Source: Obelidium mucronatum
Lineage: Eukaryota > Chytridiomycota > Chytridiomycetes > Chytridiales > Chytriomycetaceae
Length of the DNA stretch: 64,000 bases
Assembly: GCA_025765595.1 (NCBI GenBank)
Contig: JAIVFH010000005.1
Coordinates: 310,001 to 374,000 of the forward strand
Reading direction: 5' to 3'
Positions 1-10,869 of this stretch are shown in pieces. The notes below the pieces were generated by a model, which searched no databases, was not told the origin of the DNA, and was given only the letters and a program-made list of their open reading frames with translations. Both the position numbers and the translations under genes were made by a program. The number at the start of each line of letters is the position of its first letter. The stretch's first letter is position 1.

Positions 1-2019
1 GACGGAAAGCCGCCGCCGCCGCCGCACGGCGCCGGCGGCGCAGCGACGCTTGCGGACGAAATGCGCGCCGAGGACGAAGCGGCGGCGGCGGCGGCGGGCG
101 GCGCCAGCGCGGGCTTCTGCGTCGAGTGCGAGGGTGCGTCAACTCACATCCAACTACTGCAACTCGCATCCAACTACCCAAACTAAACTACCCAAACTAA
201 ACTAAACTAACCTAGACCAGCCACACACCCTACACTGCAACGAGTGCGCCGACGACTTCTGCGACGTGTGCTTCGCCGCTCAGCACAGAAAGGGCTCCAG
301 GAAGCTGCACACTCACCACGCCATTGCCGCTTCGAAAGACGCAGCGGCCCTGTCGCTGCCGGCGGTGAGGATCCCGTGTTTTAAGCTGGCCGTTGAACTT
401 GCTGACGGATCCGTTCACAGTCCTCAAAGTTCTCGCAAGTCCTCAACTCTGTCAAACAACAACAGCAAAAACATAAACAAGTCGACAGCGACGATGACTC
501 CGACAGCGATGATGATTCAGACGAAGAAATGGTCGATGCCCGCTCGAGCTTGAGCAAGGAAAACAACGATCTTTCATTGACAGGCACAGATGCCGCGAAG
601 GGCGTTGCAACAGGCGATGTCAAAGTTGGCGACTTGGTACCTAGAGCGAGCAAAATTCATTCCTGTCCGCCTGACTTTGAAGGAGCGAAAGTTTCTAAGA
701 CTGTTGGAGGTATACACACTTCAAAGAAGTTTGTGCCCGTTTAAACAACTCAACCACACTCGACACTTAGGCCGCTTTGAATGTTTCTGAATATACCGAT
801 AAAATCGACATTCTCACATATGCAAATAAATCGAAACGTCAAGTCGCCCAGATCCAAGAACTGTGTGCCATCATCTCTGGGCTTGTGTTAGCAGCCGATT
901 ACAAGACGGGTCAACAGCTCTTCAAGGAACGAAACTTTGAAGACAATCAAGAGTTTTTTAGAGATATTTGTGAGTTTTTCTTTGTGTCCCATGTCATACT
1001 TTTTTTTTCTATTTTTAACGTCTCACTACTACAAAAAAAACCTAAAAGTTGAATTGGGTCGTCGCCACAAGATCATGAATCCAGAGAAGATGCGAAACGT
1101 TTACGGAAAATTGATTTACATTCTCCAAGACAGTCAAATTGACGAGGTCAAAGACATGCTCTCCTTTTCTCTTGTCGGCCCAATCAGAACTGTGTACAAT
1201 GTCTTGGAAGAAGGAGGCGCTTTGGGAGTATTGAGTGATGATCTGGTGGTGCAAGCAACCAAGGAGATTCTGGGTTCCAAGGACGGAGGTGGTTCCAGAC
1301 ACCAGATTCAGAAGGAAATTAAAGCCAAGGAAAAAGCGATTGAAATGCTCGGGTAGACGCTACGCAAACTCGAAAATGAAAGGCAGATGATATCAAACAG
1401 TGTCTGTATAGTATTGGTGATAACCATGCGTTTTTGAGGACCAATCGGTTTGTGTTACTTGCTGTTCTCACCGACTCTGTTTAACTTATCATTACGTACA
1501 GTGACCCTTGCGATAAAATGATTTCGTACTTGAAAAAGTATTTCAACCCTGAAAAACCTGACGGACCATTCTCACTGGCCATCCAAGCAGGACGAGAAGG
1601 TGCTCGATTAAGTCACGGTCACGAAAAACAGTACAACTATGTCTTACAATCTCTTACCCTCTGGCGCGAGATTATGCATGGTATAACTTGTAGTTTAATT
1701 CGTTTCACAACAATCTCCAATCGCTAACTTGTATATCAAGATATGTTTCATGCTTTGGGGATTGGCCGAAAACGATCTCTTGTCTGATAACAATCCATAC
1801 AGACTGAGAGATACGGGTCAAGGATTGAACCGAATGCAGGGTAAATAGTTTCTGCACGAATATTTTTTTGGAGTGAAACTAAATCCACATATAGCTGCTC
1901 CAAAAACCTCAAGACTGATGCACACGATTCTTCACAGGGCGCAACAACGGGTTGGATACTGGGTGGGATCTTCGGTCATTCACATGGGAGACACGGTAAG
2001 GAAACACATTTTGTGCCAA

Positions 2020-2059
<40 letters not shown>

Positions 2060-2444
2060 AAATATCTCTACTGAATATCAACAGAACGTGCCCAATGCTC
2101 TAATGTTCATTGACAAGTACACGCAGATATATCGCATCTTACTTCCCATCGTACGATGCATTGAAAGCATTGATGATCTTGCAGCCAACAATGAGGGAAT
2201 CTCGCGTTACTTTGACGACACGTTTGACGGTCCAAATCAACTGCGTCTTTTGATTTTGAGTGATTTCTTTAGACACGCGTTTGATGGAAGTGGGGCGGAT
2301 AATTTCTTCAGTGCTGGGAGTTGCATTGATGGGCGGCTGACGAGTGCTTGGAATTGGTGTAGCACTGTGGAAAAGAAGAGTTATTTCCATGTGTTTTTGT
2401 TGAGTGGATTTGTTGGGTTTGATGGGGAAGGGTTTAGTGCATGA
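1..2444 (+). CDS. DUF2009 (UPF0652) family protein with N-terminal B-box zinc finger, 5' partial
   Basis: The open frame runs off the left edge. Exons joined by phase: 1-133, 216-364, 421-531, 590-709, 771-969, 1049-1352, 1412-1447, 1502-1680, then further exons to a stop at 2442-2444. Exons 1-2 build a B-box-like finger (CVEC, then CNEC, CDVC and His pairs). After a Q/D/S-rich linker comes the long DUF2009 body, with signatures such as LRLTLKERK-like FIPVRLTLKERKFLRLLE, ELGRRHKIMNPEKMR, YRLRDTGQGLNRMQ and the C-terminal GSCIDGRLTSAWNWCS and GFVGFDG. The family occurs in plants, protists and fungi and its function is not established. One base too many sits near 1750: the exon starting at 1741 is entered in the wrong phase and only reads correctly after a 1-nt shift (MLWGLAENDLL). 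A 37-nt A tract lies in the last intron. The family call is from remembered similarity. Confidence 0.8.
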
Positions 2445-2731
2445 AAGAGAGTGATATTGTGTGTTATCATAAGAGAAGGACAGTGTTGTGTTTAAAACCT
2501 TGGAAAATCCAACATTCTTTGAATATCGAAGGCGTGTTCACTAATCTGCACCTGGGTTTTTTCCTTGGTAACAGACAGTTAACCACAACTACCGGCAGCA
2601 AGAGCGTATCAATTGAATACATCTCTATCACAGCCGGCAAGAATTAATAACAAATGTATAGCTAGACTGCCTTATCATAATTATAAGCCAGTTTTTCCTC
2701 GAAAGATTTCCAGAATTGTCACCCCAAAAAA

Positions 2732-4330
2732 ATGCTGCTCCCTTTGATCTTGATCGTGTCACTTGCTGCGATCGATAGCGCGTTAGCCACAGCTATTCCA
2801 GACTGTGTCGCGCTTGTGCAGTTGTTTCCAACGGTTGATTTCGATCAACCTGCTGATTGCTCGTTTGTCAGAAACAACAGCATTGTGGGTTGGAGCTCCT
2901 TCTCCCCTGAAACAACAACAGCTAACTAACTTTGGATTCTCCGACAAGTTTAGTTTCCGTTTATTTTGATCGTCTTAAAAACGCGTTCGTGCACTAATAA
3001 TTTATATTCACTGGTATATGTACCAAACACACCTACACATTGATATTACCCCGGTTGTAGCATCCAGCTTCGTTTCCAGCAGCGCATTGGCTTCTTCGTC
3101 ATCCCAATCTACGTTTAGCTCATCGATCGCGTCTTCTTCAACAGTTTCCTCCGTCAGAATCATCATCGTCAAGCTCTTTAATCGCCGTCTTCATCAACAG
3201 TTTCTGCATCAGGCGTCGTCATCGTAAACTGTGGTATCTAACTCGCAAGGAATCGACTGCCTGTAAAAAAAATACAATTCTGCCCCATCTCCTCCTATTT
3301 TTAATATTTTAAATTTCGATATAATATAGGGATCAAACAAGTCGAACCAACAACATGAATACATGTTACGACAGCCTATGCGATCGATACGAAACGAATC
3401 CACCCAACACAGCAGAGTACAGTTTTTATTTTTCATTCTGTTGTGGATTGAATGGTGGATGGTTTGTTGGCAAGTTTCCAGCGTATTGCAATAGTTGCCG
3501 CCTTGCCAAAAACAAGAGATCTTGTGCTAATAGAAGGCGAGATTCCGCTCCCACGTAAATAAGATTCATTGTTGATTTCAACCCCGCCATTTATACCATG
3601 CCTTATACATTCAATTTCTTTTCCTAGGTCCAACTTAATCTTACTGTAAAGTAGCCTTTGTTGTTTTCGCGGTTTAAAACAATCTAAAAAAAATATGTTT
3701 ATTCTGCTATTCAAATACCCATAGAAATCTGTCCAAGAAGGAGCTGTCAGGTCCTATTCCTGAGACAATTGGTCAATTTGCCGCATTGAAATCTTTGGAT
3801 TTGAGCGGGAATAAGTTTACGGGAGCTATTCCGGATTCCTTGAAGCAATTACAAAACTTAGAAGTTTTGAATATTGCTGAAAACCAGCTGATTGGAGAGT
3901 TACCAAAGTCTCTTGTACAGTTGATGACATCTAAAGGTGGAAAAATGTAAATAGGGCCTTCCTTTCTCTTTTACTTGAGGCACTGAAATCCTCATTCAAA
4001 CACATGAAAAAAACTAGCACCTTTGGTCTCAACTGTCTAGAACGAGCCTCAAATCAAAGAAAGTCATGCCCACAGTCCTCCAAATTCATCAACTGCCAAC
4101 ACATTAGCGATACCAAAACTTTCATGGACTCCAAATACAATCTGGCATGGGAGCTATACAACAGCGGCAGCGAATACGACACCATCAAGGCAAGTTTCGA
4201 GGGCCAGTCTGGGAATCCGGCCCAAGCTGAAGTATTGTACCAAGCCTTCAATGACTATACAAACCACGTCCTGTGGTGTTCAAAGAATGCACCGTGGTTT
4301 GGGTATTATTGGAAGAGTGGCGGTTCCTGA
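2732..4330 (+). CDS. Secreted leucine-rich repeat protein
   Basis: The first exon starts at ATG 2732 with a classic signal peptide (MLLPLILIVSLAAIDSALA) followed by DCVALVQLFP and PADC, a layout typical of small secreted fungal/plant-type LRR proteins. A later exon (3725-3945) encodes plant-type LRRs: LSGPIPETIGQ, LKSLDLSGNKFTGAIPDSL, LEVLNIAENQLIGELP. Its donor GTAAAT at 3946 joins in phase to 4018-4330, giving a Cys-containing tail (NCLERASNQRKSCPQ) and ending WFGYYWKSGGS. A very short exon just before 3648 (after a TTTTCCTAG acceptor) would supply SNLILL in phase to the first LRR. Middle exons between about 2900 and 3620 are not resolved. There is no kinase domain or clear C-terminal membrane segment, so it is probably extracellular. 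Partner unknown. Confidence 0.6.
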
Positions 4331-4467
4331 GAGAATTGTCAAGAGATTCGGCAGATGATTTATTGAATCGCCGGTGAACTGACTGTATAGGTACAGGTAT
4401 GGTTTCTTCCAATAAAAAATAAAGCAATAGTTGAGAATCAATATTTGAGGCAAGAAAAAAAAAAGTT

Positions 4468-4560
4468 GGACTGACCAGGTTAACCTGGTGTTGACCTTGG
4501 TTTCGAACCTGGTTTTGACCTGGTTTTAACCTGGTTCAGTCAACCTGGTCTAACCTGAGA
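4468..4560. repeat. Clustered CCTGGTT/ACCAGG repeat with 16-bp palindrome
   Basis: About ten degenerate copies of AACCTGGTT/GACCTGGTT lie in 90 bp between the LRR gene and the GT32 gene. The first two copies form the perfect palindrome ACCAGGTTAACCTGGT at 4474-4489. There is no coding frame. It could be a local tandem expansion, a regulator-binding cluster or a cruciform-prone element. Confidence 0.7.
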
Positions 4561-4884
4561 CTTTTCGTGAAAAAGAAAGTTTCGCCTGGAAACACTAGTA
4601 TCGACGATTAACTCAATTTTATGGCGGCACTGACGGGTTATGGTGTCTTCTAACGTGACAGGACTAAGGAGATGAGACTGGCAAAGGCGCGTTTCCATGG
4701 CAAATAACGAAAGTAGCGAATGCATTTCTTTCAAGATGCAATAGTACTCGCTATGTTTTCATTCATATGTTATTAGCTATTTTGGTGAAATGGTAGTAGG
4801 TGGAATTTCATAAATTACAGGAGTTCTATTATGCCCAAGCATATGTAAATAAGTGTGTTTGTGAAGTGCGAGGTAAAGTGTGAT

Positions 4885-6161
4885 TCAGTAGGCTGGTGCC
4901 CACGAATGACCCCAATAAGTGATTGCATAAGCCTTTCGTTCTGGATCAACATAATCCAAACATTTCGTAGTGTTTAACGAATGCGACCGCATAGCATAAC
5001 AGGCATCCACAAGCCCTTTAGTTTTCTCTTGTGTCCATGAGAATGGGAATATGTATTCTGCGTTCAAGCGTTTGTTTAGGACTCGCCAATTCAAATTACT
5101 TTCTTTTTTCAAGTGTTTTGTTTTACCTGGCGGCGCAACATAAACGGGTTCCTCTTTTGCCACTTTTGATTTGGCATAGTTTTTGTAACATCGATACAAC
5201 ATGGCTGGACCTGTAATCTGCTCCACGCTTCCCTTCCGGTTCGACATTATTCGTTTCGCGCACTGCATCCACATTGGATGTCCAGGTTTCGAAGACATGA
5301 ATGCATTTGGAATACTATGTGCGTACAAGAACAGATTCATTCCAACCGACATTGAGCCAAGTACAGCGTGATGTGAAGCTAGAAGAGTGTCTATTTGAAG
5401 CGGTTTAAACGAGTGTTAAAAAGGCAAGATTTCACACTTACCCAAAGGTTTCAAGCATTCAAAATCCAAATCCGCATAGACTCCACCATACTTGTGCATG
5501 TAAAACACTCGACTTGAATCGGCACGCATAATCGGATCTTCGAAGGAATCAAAGGTTTCGAGGAACCAAGGATAGTCGGTCACAATCAGATTTCGGTTGT
5601 CAGCGTCCGTCCATAGCTTATATTCGTAGTCAGGATTTAACCGTTGCCACGTTCTTGTCCAGTTGATGTATTTCTGTTTTGGGACAGGGGGTCGGTGGAG
5701 GGGGGCGTAGGTTAGTTACAGAGCGTTTCAAGGTTTCATGTATTGTGTTGGGGTTGGCCAGCGGCATCCAAATAGTTTGTTCCATCGATTGCAATCCTGA
5801 ATTGTCCACGGTTACAGATACAATTACTCCAGAAAGAACAAGGGGGGGTTTGGCAAAGCATCGGAAGAGAGTTCAAATTTTTGTTTTTACGCACGTCAGG
5901 TACTTCATCTGTTTTCCAGCTTTGATGGATGATCTTTGGTATCAATCTGTTTCCCGGAATCACATTGACTTTGTGTGTATCATGCTCTGATGAATAGTGT
6001 GCATCCATGAATGTAAATTGATCTTTTTTGTTGCCTTGTTAGATATCCCTGACTAGGCGGAACCAACGCAAATGCAGCTTACATATTGTGAGCAATATCA
6101 GAGAAGCAAAGGCAAGGCATGCAACTGGTGACCGCAGCCTTCGCCATTGTATCAGGCGCAT
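4885..6161 (-). CDS. GT32 family (OCH1-like) glycosyltransferase, type II Golgi membrane protein
   Basis: Four exons join in phase: 6161-6083, 6034-5895, 5673-5442 and 5390-4885, giving 318 aa. The N-terminus has basic residues then a signal anchor (MRLIQWRRLRSPVACLAFASL, ILLTI). The catalytic region carries the family hallmarks IPKIIHQSWKTDEVP, NPDYEYKLWTDADNR, RADSSRVFYMHKYGGVYADLD (with DLD as the DXD metal/nucleotide-sugar motif) and a late HSWAPAY near the C-terminus. The family transfers sugars, often mannose, onto glycoproteins or sphingolipids in the Golgi; the exact acceptor cannot be read. The start was chosen because only this first exon (48-nt intron) supplies the anchor and keeps phase. 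No broken residues seen. Confidence 0.87.
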
Positions 6162-6404
6162 GACAGACGGCTTTCGTACGACCATTTTTTTTCAAGGGTG
6201 AATGAAACAAGAAAATCAGAAACAAGTCTGACCCAAAAAACACTAATCCCCCGCGTAGCAGGTTGCTGACAGAGAAAGTATAGACAGGAGATGACTCTCG
6301 AATCCGATAAACGGGATGTGTTGAGTTCACCAGACAATGAACGCGACAGATTCATACTGCATCAGGCTATTTGTATACAGTTCTTAAACTATCTATTTTT
6401 TTTC

Positions 6405-7031
6405 CTATATTATTGCTGAGTTTGCTTCAGCTGCATTCCTTGCTATTTCCATCAGTTGCCCTTCAAACACCAAATCAACTTCCCGCAACGTCTTCCACCG
6501 CTCAATCAGTCCTTCTATCGTTATATATGCATCTCCAGCAGAACTTTTTTCATCATCATCGTCGTCTTCTATCACTGAATAGCCAGACCCCAGTTTAACT
6601 TCAGAAACCAACACTCGAAGAACCCTCACTTCAGCATCATACATTCCAGCCAAAGAATCAACATTCACAGCCGTAGAAACTAATCCTTGGTCTTGAGGAG
6701 ATGAAGCCACGAGCGAAACAACTTCCCGACGAATCGTTTGCAGTTGAATGACTGCTTGCTCCAACTTGTCCATTTGATCATTCTGGAGAAGATTCAAAAG
6801 CATTTGCGATTTGCGCAGCTGAGTTTTTATGAGGAGCGATATCACGTTGTTGTCGATGGACGTTGAGTTGAATAGTTCGTTTGGGGTTTTAGACAGTGCG
6901 ACTGAGGCTGTGAGTTGCTGTTTCAAGTTATGTAGCGAAAGTAGTGTTTGAAGCATTTGCGAATGAATAGCATTGATTTGTTTTGTGGCAGTTGCGATCC
7001 GTGTCCAGACTCGAAGGGACGTTGCATCCAT
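6405..7031 (-). CDS. Unknown helical protein, 208 aa
   Basis: A single uninterrupted frame starts at ATG 7031 (MDATSLRVWTRIATATKQIN) and ends ...AEANSAII. It is predicted largely alpha-helical with heptad-like leucine spacing (LSLHNLKQQL, LLNLLQNDQMDKLEQAVIQL) and an acidic loop EDDDDDE near residue 165. There is no signal peptide or membrane segment. I do not recognise the family. The composition fits a small coiled-coil subunit of a larger complex, but that is inference. A 42-nt T tract (non-template sense) sits immediately upstream of the start. Confidence 0.55.
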   Translation of the reverse strand: MDATSLRVWTRIATATKQINAIHSQMLQTLLSLHNLKQQLTASVALSKTPNELFNSTSIDNNVISLLIKTQLRKSQMLLNLLQNDQMDKLEQAVIQLQTIRREVVSLVASSPQDQGLVSTAVNVDSLAGMYDAEVRVLRVLVSEVKLGSGYSVIEDDDDDEKSSAGDAYITIEGLIERWKTLREVDLVFEGQLMEIARNAAEANSAII

Positions 7032-7037
7032 CACAGT

Positions 7038-7038
<1 letters not shown>

Positions 7039-7080
<42 letters not shown>
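7039..7080. repeat. Poly(T)/poly(A) tract, 42 nt
   Basis: An uninterrupted run of T on the plus strand lies 8 bp upstream of the minus-strand gene ending at 6405, so it reads as poly(A) in that gene's leader or promoter. Such tracts exclude nucleosomes in fungi; the exact length may be affected by sequencing error. Confidence 0.85.
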
Positions 7081-7081
<1 letters not shown>

Positions 7082-7301
7082 GGCTGGCGTATCGACCGAT
7101 CTATAATAATTTCAGACAATTAACCTCAATTAACGCGTTGCAATACCCAATACTTTATTATTCGAATTGTCGGGGAAAAATAAAGTTGTTGCCCCTGCAA
7201 CAGAACATATCAACGCACCAACACCTCATTTAATGGGATTTAAATATAAAAAAAGTGGAATTAAATAAATAAACAGACCAAACGCCTCACACTCATCAAG
7301 T

Positions 7302-10296
7302 TCACAACAACATCAAACTCTCACAAATGGCATCCAATTTGGCAACATTCCGAAATCGCTTTTTAGCAACCTCCAACTGCTCCTTCACAACATCTCTCGG
7401 AGCAGCCTGACAAACTGCCAGCAAAGCTTCTGCGGCACTGTCTTGAACCGCGTTATTTGCATCATCCACATGAATCACTGTTCCCTTCACAAGCTCAACC
7501 CAATGAACATCATCTAATCTAGTTTCAATGTAAACGCCATTGACTAACGCACCATTCAATCCGTTTTCTTGGGCCGGGTGTTGGGTGTACCAAAATTCGA
7601 TAGCCTTGATTAGTTTGATAACAGTGGAGCAAGCAAGGATCCGGACATTATCATTTGCGTCGTCGAGGCGTTTGAGGAGTTCAGGATAAGTGTTTTTGAA
7701 CTGTTGCGCTGTTGGGAAAAAATTTAAAAATAAGCGTCTTCTTTTTTTGCAACGAAAAACAGTTTGCTTGCAACCAACCTAAAAAGTCCAGTTGGCATTC
7801 TACAGCTCCTTCCAAAAACCACTTTAAGGATTGAACAGCCACCATTCGGGTTTCCAATTCATCTTCCTCCATACATGCGGTTGTGACGGGCAAATACTGT
7901 CCGTCTTCTTTCAGGAAGGAATTCATTACAGATTTTGGAATGTATCCCAAGAATTGTCCTGTTTCTTTTGTGTGCTCTGGATTCAGAATATTGGCCAAGA
8001 CTTGCATTCCAAGCCCCCGAAGCCGTGCAAGCTTTCGACCCGCCCTCCAAATAGTAGCGGGTAATACGATGGACTCTATAATCACGGACGACGCGCGAGA
8101 CAGGCTTCCAGATGAGTTGAGTGGCGTAGGATTCACTTGCAACAAATGCAAAAACGTTGTGAGTAAACTGAAGAGATGCTGTCAGCGATAGTCCAAAACA
8201 ACAGCAAGATTATACGAAATCACCTTTGCCTGACTTCAATTTCTTTTTCCACATTGAGACCTTCCTTAAATAGATCCAAGACCAGTTCCAAGTAGCTCCC
8301 AACAACAGAGCCACTTCTCTTCAGAAAAGTATCCAAGGTTCTCAACTCAGTAGTTGAGAAGCGGGTCCAAGACTTGACGCTGCTGAAGAAGTAAGTCTTC
8401 AAGAATCGCTCAAAGTATACTGGAAATAATTGCTCGGTGCTTGAGAAACCATGAGCTTTGGCCAAGTCCATCAAAGCCCATTCCGATTTCGAAATAAGTT
8501 CGGTCCATCCAGGAACTTTGTCTCCTCCTTTCGCACTCAAAAGAGTCATGAGGATAATGAATAGTAGATATCCTTCCTCTCCGATTTCAATGCCACTACC
8601 AGCTGAGACTGCATTCTCAGCCATTTTGCCAGCCAAAACTTTGGCCACGTTTGCAACTTCCAACAAAAGTGGCACGCCTTCATTCCCACACATTTCCTTG
8701 TCAGCCAAAAACTTTGAAACAATGATGCAATGAGCATTGGTTATGGCGGTTGGAGCAGTACCAGCCAAAAGACTTCCCAGCGTCCTTATTAATCCCAATG
8801 TATAAGTAACCGAGGAGTCTGGATTAATGGTCGAATGGGACAGAAGCAAATTCAAGTATAAATCTGGCTCCACAAATCTCCCCAAAACTTCAGTCGCCTT
8901 CAGGGTCTCTTTCACAACCAAAGCATCGTCAGCGGCAAGAACTCGATAGATTGCAGGCAGAAGATTTCCCATATATCCAGTGATATTTCGTTCGGCCAGT
9001 GGGACAAAGGCAGCCAGGACACTTGCACTTTTTGCACGCACTTCCACGTTCCAATCTTGCAGACCATCAACGACTTTATTGACGGTCTTTTGGACATTGT
9101 CGCGAGCCAAATGTCGAACTCCAACTCTTGGACGCGCTATTGGGTGGGGAGATTGGATTAAAATTTACTCAATGGGAATGCCGTCCCGCTTGCCTGCATC
9201 CAAAAGTACACCATGAAGTCCAACATCTACATCTTGTTCTCCCTTAACTCGATCCTCCCATTCCAGCTCATAGAGCGCACCAAGTTGATCCAATCCAGTC
9301 CAACATCCTGCAGCAACGCTCTTGACGTCGTCGACAAGACCAGCAAAAAGAGTGGGAAGAACTTTGTAACCGATAGAATAGCGATCGGGCATTTTTGTGA
9401 GAAGAGCTATTGCCATCTGAAAGAGAGCGTCGCGTACGCCGGGAGTTTTATCCATTGTCAACAAACGAAAGTGGTCCGACAGGTCATCGAGTGGAGACGG
9501 ATCCAAAAGAAGCAATGACTGTATAGACTTGAGAGATTGAGTCCGAACAGCCGCATGACGGTGAGACAAGTTTGGAATCAGAACTTTCACTAACGCTGGG
9601 ACGTGTGGAGTCAGAATCCGTCCACAATGCGTGGACAAAGAGACTACGAGATTGCATGATTCTTTTTTGACGTCCGGAAAGGGGTCGACGAGAGTGCGCG
9701 TGAGTATTTTGACAGTTTCCTCCACGCCAGGGGCAAATATTTGCTTTGTCTTGTCAACGATAGACAGCATCAGCTTGACGAGCAGCAGACGCAGTTCTTC
9801 TGCGGGCTCAACCAGGTCTGGCTGGGAAAGCCGGTTCGACACGACTGGGACAATGTACGGCAGGACGGGGACGAGGTCGGCGGCGCTGTTTGCGAGGCTG
9901 TTTGCGGCGGGGTCAGCGCAAACGAGAAACAGAGAAACAGAGAAACAAAACGAATTAGTTACTTCTGCACGGCGGCAATCGCGGCTTCGCGCACGGCGTC
10001 GCTCGCGTCGGCGGCGGCGGCGAGCAGCGGCTTCGCGACGGCGGCAAACACGCGCGCGGCGGCGGCGGGGCGCAGCGGCGCGGCGGCGGCGGCGATGGCG
10101 GCGACGGCGGCCTTCTTCTGCGCGCGCTGTGACGCCGCGGCCGCGAGGATGTTCGCCTGCACGGAGAGGCTCTGTGCGCGCGGCGGTTAGAAGAGAGAAG
10201 AAAGAGAACTCGACAAAGTGCCTTGATCAGGTGGTCGCATGCAAGCTCTTCGTCGGCGGTGAGCGCGGCTGCGGGCGACGGTGATGCGGCCATCAT
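7302..10296 (-). CDS. DNAAF5: Dynein axonemal assembly factor 5 (HEATR2)
   Basis: Six exons join in phase: 10296-10222, 10171-9963, 9897-9212, 9136-8224, 8167-7779 and 7708-7302, giving 892 aa, close to the animal protein. The chain is HEAT repeats throughout, beginning with an Ala-rich segment (QANILAAAASQRAQKK). It carries recognisable DNAAF5 landmarks: KQIFAPGVEETVKILTRTL-like repeats, the junction RPRVGVRHLARDNVQK followed by DWNVEVRAKSASVLAAF, and the C-terminal HEAT run ending CESLMLL. The family acts in the cytoplasm to preassemble axonemal dynein arms before transport into the flagellum, so its presence implies motile flagellated cells. Intron 1 (10221-10172) has a GC donor, AAG|GCACTT, with a TTCTAAC branch site; the only nearby GT donor creates a stop. 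Exon 2 is very GC-rich. Confidence 0.88.
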
Positions 10297-10869
10297 TTTA
10301 TTTTTATTGCTTTTTTACTTGGAGGTTTGTCAAAAGTGAAAAGCAGAGTAGTGTACTATACGAATAAATACTGATATGAATGTAAAGTTTAAAGAGCACG
10401 GGTTCGCCTGTTTTGCTTCATGTTTGCTACAACTGGCTAAGAGGTTCTTTCAAACATGGAAACACATTGGCATTACCGTCAATAGGGGACGACTTCAAGA
10501 CAAGGCATGCGGGATCGAGGAGCCTAGCGCAACGATGGTTAGCTCTGGATCTCGAACGAAGCAGGACTTTCGCTCTGCCAATCAACTCTGACAATCAAGC
10601 CGGGTTACAATTTTGATATCAACTGGTAGCTAATCAACCTTTGGGATCAAAGACATCAGAACTCCGCTTCAATAGCTCTTTCAAAGATACTTTTGCCAGT
10701 TGAGCGGCCAAACCAAGCAAATCACAAAATCGATAAGGAAATTGATAAAATTTGCGGCTCTCTGGCTTGACGTTCAAACGATGATAGGGGCTTGGGTGTC
10801 TGAAGGGAAAAGTACAAAAAGCCGACTCATTCCCCCATTGCAAACACACCATTACCAAAACAATCAAAC
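10297..10869. other. Divergent intergenic region, DNAAF5 / UNC93-like
   Basis: A 573-bp upstream region between divergently transcribed genes. Only short unsupported frames are present; no RNA gene or repeat seen. The last 40 bp before ATG 10870 are A/C-rich (ACACACCATTACCAAAAC), as expected for the leader of a highly expressed fungal gene. Confidence 0.5.

Noticed and set aside
532..589. Apparent frameshift in DUF2009 near 600-650
   Set aside because: An intron GTCGAT...GGCACAG from 532 to 589 restores the frame into MPRRALQQAM...ERAKFIPVRL.
1353..1411. In-frame TAG in the DUF2009 gene suggesting stop-codon reassignment or a pseudogene
   Set aside because: A 59-nt GT-AG intron (GTAGAC to TGTATAG) removes it and rejoins IEMLG to IGDNHAFLRTNRDPC in phase.
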